DNA of 5,855 nucleotides from Clostridia bacterium (GTDB lineage: Bacteria > Bacillota > Clostridia > Christensenellales > Borkfalkiaceae): the NCBI GenBank assembly GCA_029063275.1, contig JAIDOO010000178.1, positions 1 to 5,855 of the forward strand, read 5' to 3'. Position numbers and translations under genes: made by a program. Every line of letters begins with the position of its first letter. The stretch's first letter is position 1. Positions 1 to 5,855 of the stretch are shown here, one piece after another. Under the pieces are notes generated by a model. That model searched no databases. It worked only from the letters and a program-made list of their open reading frames with translations, and was not told the origin of the DNA.

Positions 1-903
1 GTAAAGGATAGCGCTGCGGACTATTTCAAGAGCTTTACAAAATATTCCGCCGCAAATAACTACGCGGTCAAAATAACGCTTACCGAAGCAGGTAAGAGCG
101 GTATAAACAAACTGACTTCGGATATGATGACCGATTCCGAAACGGCGCTCAACTTCTACGTAGGCGAAACCCAGCTTTTATCGCTTACTATATCCGAAGC
201 GATAACCGGCAACAGCTTCTATATCAGCGTCAACGACGCAGACTATGCGGAGGATTATTCGATTATCCTCAATTCTGCGGCGCACGGCGAAGTGTTAAGC
301 TTAGACTACGGCACTTCCGATTCGCTCACGATTAATTACGTTACCGCGACCCTCGGCGACTATTCGGCAATTTATCTGTTTGCCGCTCTGCTCGCTCTCG
401 TTGTCGGCGCGATAGCGTTCTCGATAGCAAGATACAAAAAACTCGGACTTGTCAACGCGATTATGATTTTAATCTACTCGCTTGCATTGATTACGTCTAT
501 ACTTCTTATCGAAATTCAGCTTACTGTTGCAGGCGCGTTTATGATAATACTTGGACTTGCGCTTTTGTGCGGTTCGAACTTTGCGGTATTCGAAGCAATC
601 CGCGGCGAAACAAAGCGCGGTAAGACGATGCACGCGGCAATCAAAGCAGGCTACCGTTCAAGACTTACCGCCATACTTGATTTGCACGTGATTCTTATCG
701 TGATTTCGCTTATGACGACGTTAATTTGTATGTTCACGTGTATGGGTGAAATTTTCGCTTGCGCGTTTATATTCTTCATTGCGTCGGTTGCGTCCTACAT
801 TCTGTACTGGTTTACAAGATTTATGTGGTACGTTTTATCCTCGCCTGTAAAAGATAAGTTCGCTTTCTGCGGCTTCAAGAGGGAGGTACCCGTAGATGAC
901 TAA
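1..903 (+). CDS. secD: Protein translocase subunit SecD, 3' part (5' end outside window), divergent
   Basis: SecD works with SecF as an RND-superfamily membrane partner of SecYEG; studied homologues use the proton motive force to pull exported proteins out of the channel. The frame is open from base 1 with no stop, so the 5' end is missing; the ATG at 124 lies inside the periplasmic P1 domain and is not the start. Codons 20-120 resemble the P1 head and base of SecD, with a recognisable 'EAITGNSFYI' like the family's 'EPITGGxAxI'. Five membrane segments follow at about codons 123-143, 152-172, 175-196, 225-247 and 249-273, matching SecD TM2-TM6, with the loop 'FEAIRGETKRGK' matching 'FERIREExRRGK'. 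The TM4 motif normally reading 'GMAVDANVLIFERI' reads 'GLALLCGSNFAVFEAI', so the essential Asp is Gly (codon 191). In TM5, 'ILDAN' has become 'ILDLH'. The gene overlaps secF by 8 bases. Family assignment is confident; normal activity is doubtful. Confidence 0.88.
   Translation, partial: VKDSAADYFKSFTKYSAANNYAVKITLTEAGKSGINKLTSDMMTDSETALNFYVGETQLLSLTISEAITGNSFYISVNDADYAEDYSIILNSAAHGEVLSLDYGTSDSLTINYVTATLGDYSAIYLFAALLALVVGAIAFSIARYKKLGLVNAIMILIYSLALITSILLIEIQLTVAGAFMIILGLALLCGSNFAVFEAIRGETKRGKTMHAAIKAGYRSRLTAILDLHVILIVISLMTTLICMFTCMGEIFACAFIFFIASVASYILYWFTRFMWYVLSSPVKDKFAFCGFKREVPVDD
877..887 (+). promoter_or_regulatory. Shine-Dalgarno for secF inside the end of secD
   Basis: The stretch AAGAGGGAGGT sits 8 to 9 bases before the ATG at 896 and is the strongest ribosome-binding site in the window. 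It lies within the last codons of secD. It fixes the secF start and, with the 8-base gene overlap, suggests coupled translation of the two subunits in equal amounts. Confidence 0.8.
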
Positions 904-1876
904 TTTAAAAATTTCCGCAAAAATGCATATTATGGTTATCGTTTCGGCGGTAATCATTGCGCTGGGAATTGCGGTAGGCTGCATCTGCCACTTTTTGGCG
1001 GGCGGCTACTTCAATTTCAGCGGCGAGTATTCAAGCTATAAAAGCGTAACCGTTTCTTACGTCGTTCTCGATTACGGCGACGAGGACGAGCTCCGCGCAA
1101 TCTGCGACGAACAGTTTGATAAAGCCGGTGTGAATTACTACAATTATTCTTCGGCAACAGACGGCTATACCCTGACTTTCAAATTTTCGGAGAGCGCAAA
1201 TACCGATAAAATCAAGACGGCTGTTGACGCCATCAACGGTATTTTAAAAGACGAAAGCGCTGAAATGACAGGGCTCAGCTCGGCGGTTTACCACACGGTA
1301 AAGACAGAGCTCGGCGGCGGAAACGTCGTGATTTACGGCTCGATTGCGCTTGCGGCGTCCGTGGTGTTCCAGTTTATTTATTTTGCAATCAGGTACAAGC
1401 TTACCATGGCGCTGTCAGCGTTGCTTGCCGACGTTCACAACCTTGCAATCTTCGTATGCCTGTTATCGCTATGCCGCGTACCGGTATCTTCGTCGATAGT
1501 CGTATTTGCGACAATTACGGTGCTTATGACTATGATAGGTTGTTGCTTCCTGTTTGACAGGGCACGGAAGAACGGTAAAGACGAGCAGTTTACAAAGCTG
1601 TCAGGCTTCGAGCAGGTGGATACCTGCGTAAAAGAGAGCTTTATGAGCATATGCGTTGCGTCCGTTTGCGTAGCGGCGGCAGCGGTTGTGTTGTTCGTGC
1701 TGTTGTCAATAAGCGCGTTGTCGGTAGTTTATATCGCAATTCCGATACTTCTCGGTTTGGTAAGCGCGGTATCGTGCTTATACGGAACGGCGTTCTTCAC
1801 TCCGGCGGTATATTCCCGCTTTAAACGCATAGGAGAAAAATTCAAAACAGAACGCAAAAAATCGAAAAAAGCTTAA
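896..1876 (+). CDS. secF: Protein translocase subunit SecF, complete, divergent
   Basis: This 326-residue protein has the normal SecF size and plan: TM1 at about 10-36, an extracytoplasmic P4-type domain at about 40-142, then TM2-TM6 at about 145-164, 170-192, 198-220, 248-272 and 276-304, and a lysine/arginine-rich cytoplasmic tail (309-326). 'IRYKLTMALSALLADVHN' matches the family's 'FRFExRxALAAxxALxHD', and 'FLFDRARKN' matches 'VVFDRIREN'. Key positions are lost. The TM4 Asp of 'NDTVVVFDR' (E. coli D213) is Gly215, the TM5 Arg (E. coli R247) aligns with Met250, the TM3 'HD' is 'HN' (181-182), and the 'GIDFxGG' motif after TM1 is not recognisable (around 40-50). Eleven cysteines, mostly in or near membrane segments, are also unusual. 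The start is set by the Shine-Dalgarno at 877-887. The gene overlaps secD by 8 bases and is followed by a terminator. It could be annotated as a hypothetical or RND-family protein, but synteny with secD supports SecF. Confidence 0.85.
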   Translation: MTNLKISAKMHIMVIVSAVIIALGIAVGCICHFLAGGYFNFSGEYSSYKSVTVSYVVLDYGDEDELRAICDEQFDKAGVNYYNYSSATDGYTLTFKFSESANTDKIKTAVDAINGILKDESAEMTGLSSAVYHTVKTELGGGNVVIYGSIALAASVVFQFIYFAIRYKLTMALSALLADVHNLAIFVCLLSLCRVPVSSSIVVFATITVLMTMIGCCFLFDRARKNGKDEQFTKLSGFEQVDTCVKESFMSICVASVCVAAAAVVLFVLLSISALSVVYIAIPILLGLVSAVSCLYGTAFFTPAVYSRFKRIGEKFKTERKKSKKA

Positions 1877-1883
1877 AAAATTT

Positions 1884-1910
1884 AAAGGCGGGTAACACCC
1901 GCCTTTTGTG
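1884..1910 (+). terminator. Intrinsic terminator after secF, possibly bidirectional
   Basis: A perfect 10-bp inverted repeat, AAAGGCGGGT (1884-1893) and ACCCGCCTTT (1897-1906), encloses a 3-base loop AAC. The 3' arm runs into a short T-rich tail (TTTTGTGT). The secF stop is 7 bases upstream. The tail is modest on the + strand, so some read-through is possible. On the - strand the hairpin is followed by TTTAAATTTTTT, a good T tract, so it could also stop antisense transcription. Confidence 0.8.
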
Positions 1911-1919
1911 TATTACGGT

Positions 1920-4229
1920 ATGAAAAGAATAAAGCCCGAACGCGAATTTTCCGCGGAACAACTTAATAATATCAAGTCGCTTGCCGCGCAAGTCGGGCTT
2001 TTGGAGGAAACGGTTGCAATTCTCTACGGAAGGGGAATTGACGACAGGCAAAAGATTGAAAGCTTTATAAAGCCTTCGCGCGAGCACTTTATTTCACCCT
2101 TTAAAATGCAGGGAATGAACGAGGCGTGCGAGCTTATAAAAAGAGCGCGCGACGAGGACTGGGCGGTTGTTGTCTACGGCGACTACGACGCGGACGGAAT
2201 TTGCGCCGCTACCATAATGAGCGCGGCACTGCGCGACTTCGGCATAGAACCTACAGTATATATTCCCGAGCGGCGCGAGGGCTACGGTATAACCCAAGCC
2301 GCCGTGGACGCTATTTTCGAAGAGGATTTTCCCCAGCTTTTTATCACCGTAGACTGCGGAATTTCCTGCGCGGCGGAAGTGGAGTATATCAAGGAGCAGG
2401 GTGCGGAGGTAATCGTTACCGACCACCACGAGCTTCCCGAAAATATTCCCGACTGCATCTGTATAAACCCCAAGTTCAACGACGGCTATATTTACGACAA
2501 CCTCTGCGGCGCGGGCGTTGCGCTTAAAGTGGCAATCGCGCTCAACGGCGACAGCGCGCTTAAATATCTCGATTTCGCCGCAATCGCAACGGTTGCGGAC
2601 AGCGTGCCTTTAACGGGTGAAAACAGGGACATCGTTTCAGAGGGATTGAAGCTGATAAACCGCAGTCCGCGCAAATGCTACTCGCAGTTTTTAGTTAAAA
2701 ACGACGCCGACGCAACCTCGCAGACCATAGCATTTTCCATTGCGCCGAAAATCAACGCGGCAGGCAGAATGGGCGACGCGCGCGCGGCTTTAAGACTTTT
2801 CGGCGAAACCGACGAAAGCAAAATTTTCGACCTTGCGGCAAAGCTTACCGCCTACAACCTCGAACGGCAAAAATGCTGTGATGAGCTGTATTTAAGCGCG
2901 AAGGCAAAGCTTAAAGATACGGGCGCTTACGGCAAGGTGATAATGCTGTTTGACGAAAACTGGAATTCGGGCTTCGTCGGCATAGTTGCGGCTAGGCTTG
3001 TGGAAGAATATTCGCGTCCCGTGCTTCTTTTTGTCCGTAGCGGCGATACGTTAAAAGGCTCCGTGCGTTCGATTGACAGCGTAAATATTTATGAGGCGCT
3101 AAAAGCCTGCTCGCAGTATATAGAGGAATTCGGCGGACACGCCCAGGCGGCGGGCGTAAACGTTACGATTGAAAATTTCGGCAAGCTCGAAGCCGCCTTA
3201 AACGGGTATATTTCAGAAAAGTATAAGCCCGAAGAATTTTTGCCGACGCTTTATATCAACGGCAGATTGGATAAGCCGTTTTCGCCGAGATTTGCGCACG
3301 AGCTCGAAATGCTCGAGCCCTTCGGCGTGGGCAACCGCAGACCGGCGTTCGAGCTTTTGGAAGCTTCGTCCGAAGTGCGCCCCATAAAACCGCAGTCGCC
3401 CCATTTAAACGTAAAGAGCAACAAAATCGAACTTATGTACTTCGGCGGCGCAAAATTTTTAAAACTGCTTTCGAGCAGTGTGCCGAGGAAATATATTTTC
3501 GAATACAACGTGTCCGTATTTCGCGGCAGGGAGTACGTCAAGGGTTTTATACGCGACGTAATCTGCGATAAATCCGCAGGCAAATACGCAGAAGAGGAGA
3601 TAGCGGTGAACAATATTGTTACGCTGTCTGCGCCTAAGTGCGACTGCAAAACAATCCTTTCTTCCGCTGACGAAATTGACTGCGGAATAGAAGAAGCTGG
3701 TTGGGGCACGCTTTATATCGCAAGCGAATATAATACGCTTGAAAGATATAAAAACTTAAAAAATCTGCCCGTGGAATTATTCTCTCCCGGCTCGTCCAAT
3801 CTTGCCGACTCAGTGCTCGTATCACCTCAAAGCAATATAGATTTGAGCGGTTTTAAAAAAGTTGTGTTCCTCGACAGCCCCGTATCCGGCGTAAGAATAC
3901 AGTCGCTCGAAAATAAAGAAGTTGTTATCTGCTCGGATATTCAGGGCAATAATTTTATAAAAAATGTGCCCTGCAAGCGAGAGGAGCTGTTAAAAATTTT
4001 TGCCGGCGTTTCCGCAAATTCGGCAAATCTGGAGGGCGGCGACAGCTACGAGGTGGCGCTTAAAAACGAATTTTCTTTCAAGCCTGCGCACGTTGCGTTT
4101 GCTTTGGAGGTATTCAGACAGCTTAGGCTTATATCCTACGAAGGGGGCAGGCTCAATCTTTTCAAGGGCGTAAAAACCGAGCTTACAAATTCCGAACTTT
4201 ATAATATAGCCTGCAACGTAAACGGTTGA
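1920..4229 (+). CDS. recJ: Single-stranded-DNA-specific exonuclease RecJ, long Firmicutes type
   Basis: RecJ degrades single-stranded DNA 5' to 3' in recombination and repair. From ATG 1920 the protein has 769 residues, close to the roughly 786 of B. subtilis RecJ and much longer than the 577 of E. coli. The DHH core is intact: 'GDYDADG' with D88, D90 and D92; 'TVDCG' with D145; 'TDHHE' with D168, H169 and H170; and 'ATVAD' with D227. The DHHA1 part has 'GSVRS' and 'FGGHAQAAG' (H407). 'EPFGVGNRRPAF' (about 466-477) leads into an OB-like region, then a C-terminal extension (about 565-769) resembling the Firmicutes RecJ C-terminal domain and ending in a probable winged-helix segment. The usual 'WHxG' of DHHA1 reads 'WNSG' (N349). 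An in-frame GTG at 1908 is an alternative start adding four residues, but it lies in the terminator tail; neither start has a clear Shine-Dalgarno. No promoter was recognised in the 43-base gap, so expression may depend on read-through or on a promoter inside secF. Confidence 0.95.
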   Translation: MKRIKPEREFSAEQLNNIKSLAAQVGLLEETVAILYGRGIDDRQKIESFIKPSREHFISPFKMQGMNEACELIKRARDEDWAVVVYGDYDADGICAATIMSAALRDFGIEPTVYIPERREGYGITQAAVDAIFEEDFPQLFITVDCGISCAAEVEYIKEQGAEVIVTDHHELPENIPDCICINPKFNDGYIYDNLCGAGVALKVAIALNGDSALKYLDFAAIATVADSVPLTGENRDIVSEGLKLINRSPRKCYSQFLVKNDADATSQTIAFSIAPKINAAGRMGDARAALRLFGETDESKIFDLAAKLTAYNLERQKCCDELYLSAKAKLKDTGAYGKVIMLFDENWNSGFVGIVAARLVEEYSRPVLLFVRSGDTLKGSVRSIDSVNIYEALKACSQYIEEFGGHAQAAGVNVTIENFGKLEAALNGYISEKYKPEEFLPTLYINGRLDKPFSPRFAHELEMLEPFGVGNRRPAFELLEASSEVRPIKPQSPHLNVKSNKIELMYFGGAKFLKLLSSSVPRKYIFEYNVSVFRGREYVKGFIRDVICDKSAGKYAEEEIAVNNIVTLSAPKCDCKTILSSADEIDCGIEEAGWGTLYIASEYNTLERYKNLKNLPVELFSPGSSNLADSVLVSPQSNIDLSGFKKVVFLDSPVSGVRIQSLENKEVVICSDIQGNNFIKNVPCKREELLKIFAGVSANSANLEGGDSYEVALKNEFSFKPAHVAFALEVFRQLRLISYEGGRLNLFKGVKTELTNSELYNIACNVNG

Positions 4230-4233
4230 AAAT

Positions 4234-5855
4234 ATGAAAAGCGTGTTAGATAAAATTTACGAATACAACGACGAACAAGACAGGGAATCGGTGTTGTCCG
4301 CTTACCGTTATGCCGAGCTTATGCACGAGGGGCAGAAGCGCGCTTCGGGCGAGCCTTATTTTACGCACCCCTGCGCCGTCGCGGAAATTTTAATGGACCT
4401 CGGTATGGACGTTCCGTCCGTTACCGCGGCTTTTCTGCATGACGTGATAGAGGATACGCAGGCAACCGACGAGGATATACGCTCGCGCTTCGGCGAAGAA
4501 ATTCTTACGCTTGTAGAGGGCGTAACCAAGCTCGATAAAATCCGCTTTCAGTCCCACGAGGACGAGGACGCCGAAAACTTCCGCAAAATCTTCGTCGCAA
4601 TGGCAAACGACGTCCGCGTTATAATAATCAAGCTTGCCGACAGACTTCACAATATGCGCTCGCTCAATTTTCTTTCCAACGAGCGTCAGCAGCGTATAGC
4701 AAAGGAAACGCTTGAAATTTTCACACCCCTTGCAGGAAGGCTTGGTATATCACAGATTAAATGTGAGCTTGAAGACTTGTGCCTTAAATACCTTGACCCC
4801 GAAGCTTACGAGTATCTTGTAACAAACATAAACCAAAAGCTGGAAGAACGCAAAAACTTTGTTGAATTTGTCGTCAACCAGCTTAAAGATTTGCTTAAAA
4901 AAAGCAATATTTCGGGCGAAGTCTGGGGCAGACCCAAACACTTTTATTCCATATACCGTAAAATGAAAAACCAGGGCAAGACCCTTGACCAGATTTACGA
5001 TTTGTCCGCCGTCCGCGTTATAGTCGGAACAATGGAAGAGTGCTACGAGGTTCTGGGCAAAATCCACAAGCAGTGGAAGCCCGTACCCGGCAGAATAAAG
5101 GATTACATCGCAACACCAAAGCGCAATATGTACCAGTCCCTGCATACGACCGTCGTAACCAACTTCGGACAGTTTTTCGAGATTCAGATACGCACGCAGG
5201 AAATGCACAAAATGGCTGAGTACGGTATCGCGGCGCACTGGAAATACAAAGAGCAGAAATCGGGCGAAACCAACTTTGACCAGCGTTTAAGCTGGATACG
5301 CGACGTTATGGACTGGCAGGGCAGTTTAAACGATTCGAAAGAATTCGTAGACAGCCTTAAAAACGATTTGTATGCAAACGAGCTTTTGGTATTCACGCCT
5401 CAGGGTAAAGTAATTTCTCTGCCGCTTGAAGCGACCCCCGTCGATTTTGCGTACGCAATACATTCCGAGGTCGGTAACAAATGCGTGGGTGCAAAAGTCA
5501 ATTCGAGGATAGTTTCACTCAATTCGGCTCTGCACACGGGCGACGTGGTTGAAATTTTAACCTCGCCCAACGCAAAAGGACCTTCTTGGGACTGGCTTAA
5601 ATTCGTAAAGTCCGGTTCCGCGCGCGCGAAGATAAGACAGTTCTTCAAGCGCGAAATGAAGGAAGAAAACGTAAAAACCGGCAGAGCCATGCTCGAAGCC
5701 GAGGCAAAGCGCAAGGGCTACAATCTTTCGGATATTCTGACCGAAGAGTCCTTTAAAAAGCTTTCAAACAGGCTGGTATTTTCTTCCGTGAACGAAATGA
5801 TGGCTTCGGTCGGATATGGCGCGGTAAGTGTAAATCAGGTCATTTTCAAGCTTAT
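4234..5855 (+). CDS. relA: Bifunctional (p)ppGpp synthetase/hydrolase, RelA/SpoT family, 3' end outside window
   Basis: Rel proteins make (p)ppGpp from ATP and GDP/GTP during starvation and also hydrolyse it. The 540 codons present cover the N-terminal enzyme half and the TGS domain; the family is usually about 730 residues, so the later regulatory domains, including ACT, should lie beyond the window. The HD hydrolase site is intact: H45, H69-D70, the 'EDT' at 73-75, and D136 in 'LADRLHNMR', with 'RFQS' of the hydrolase loop also present. The synthetase has 'GRPKHFYSIYRKM' (232-244), D256 in 'IYDLSAVRVIV', Y300 in 'YQSLHT' and E316 in 'FEIQIRT'. 'RIKD' at 287-290 is the RxKD form of bifunctional Rel, not the ExDD of monofunctional RelA. 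TGS spans about 385-444. ATG 4234 is 4 bases after the recJ stop, has no clear Shine-Dalgarno and gives the expected N-terminus, which suggests translation coupled to recJ. The gene could equally be called rel or spoT. Confidence 0.95.
   Translation, partial: MKSVLDKIYEYNDEQDRESVLSAYRYAELMHEGQKRASGEPYFTHPCAVAEILMDLGMDVPSVTAAFLHDVIEDTQATDEDIRSRFGEEILTLVEGVTKLDKIRFQSHEDEDAENFRKIFVAMANDVRVIIIKLADRLHNMRSLNFLSNERQQRIAKETLEIFTPLAGRLGISQIKCELEDLCLKYLDPEAYEYLVTNINQKLEERKNFVEFVVNQLKDLLKKSNISGEVWGRPKHFYSIYRKMKNQGKTLDQIYDLSAVRVIVGTMEECYEVLGKIHKQWKPVPGRIKDYIATPKRNMYQSLHTTVVTNFGQFFEIQIRTQEMHKMAEYGIAAHWKYKEQKSGETNFDQRLSWIRDVMDWQGSLNDSKEFVDSLKNDLYANELLVFTPQGKVISLPLEATPVDFAYAIHSEVGNKCVGAKVNSRIVSLNSALHTGDVVEILTSPNAKGPSWDWLKFVKSGSARAKIRQFFKREMKEENVKTGRAMLEAEAKRKGYNLSDILTEESFKKLSNRLVFSSVNEMMASVGYGAVSVNQVIFKL

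Noticed and set aside
124..126. ATG at 124 as the start of the first gene
   Set aside because: The frame is open from base 1 and the 41 upstream codons fit the SecD P1 domain ('YAVKITLTEAG'), so the gene begins outside the window.
1855..1880. A-rich runs at the secF end as a programmed frameshift site followed by a hairpin
   Set aside because: The A runs are not in the phase needed for a -1 slippery heptamer, the stop follows at once, and Lys codons in a basic tail explain them.
1908..1910. GTG at 1908 as the recJ start
   Set aside because: It lies in the T-rich tail of the terminator and adds only four residues without a Shine-Dalgarno; ATG 1920 gives a better RecJ N-terminus. It is not fully excluded.
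1877..1919. A promoter for recJ in the gap after secF
   Set aside because: The gap is mostly hairpin, and no convincing -35/-10 pair with proper spacing was found.
2126..2527. Arg-rich + strand open frame inside recJ, 133 codons
   Set aside because: It is out of frame with the conserved DHH motifs; its Arg/Gly-rich, low-complexity content is what a shifted GC-rich gene produces.
3251..3709. - strand open frame opposite the recJ C-terminal part, 152 codons
   Set aside because: It overlaps a conserved gene completely and shows no recognisable domain or translation signal.
4750..5238. Long open frame on the - strand opposite relA, 162 codons
   Set aside because: It lies fully inside a conserved relA coding region, has no family resemblance or ribosome site, and follows from codon bias on the + strand.

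Overview
The window carries four protein-coding genes on the + strand: the 3' part of secD, a complete secF, a complete recJ and the 5' three quarters of a relA/spoT-type (p)ppGpp synthetase/hydrolase. No tRNA, rRNA, CRISPR array, insertion sequence or other mobile element was seen. The order secD-secF-recJ-relA is the familiar Firmicutes housekeeping arrangement; Bacillus subtilis has secDF, recJ, apt, relA in the same region. Together with the long Firmicutes-type RecJ and a 'long' bifunctional Rel protein, this points to a member of the Firmicutes. Separate secD and secF genes, moderate GC by eye and unusual sequence divergence suggest an uncultured gut-type clostridial lineage, but that placement is an inference with low confidence.

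Layout: secD (1-903, truncated by the window edge) overlaps secF (896-1876) by 8 bases, and a good Shine-Dalgarno for secF lies inside secD. A strong hairpin with a T-rich tail (1884-1910) closes the sec pair. recJ starts only 13 bases after that hairpin (ATG 1920) with no recognisable Shine-Dalgarno and ends at 4229. relA starts 4 bases later (ATG 4234), again without a clear Shine-Dalgarno, and runs off the window end. apt, which lies between recJ and relA in B. subtilis, is absent here. The longest stretch without a gene is the 43-base secF-recJ gap.

Functionally these are core genes: SecD/SecF is the RND-family membrane partner of the SecYEG translocon, RecJ is a 5'-3' single-strand DNA exonuclease, and Rel makes and breaks (p)ppGpp. 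RecJ and Rel keep their catalytic motifs. The SecD/SecF pair does not. The three residues required for proton-driven function in studied SecDF proteins (E. coli SecD D519, SecF D213 and R247; Thermus thermophilus D340, D637, R671) appear here as Gly, Gly and Met. The six-helix plan, extracytoplasmic domains, flanking motifs and intact reading frames are kept. A SecDF pair that looks maintained but uncoupled from the proton motive force is the observation most worth following. The rest of the window is largely ordinary.
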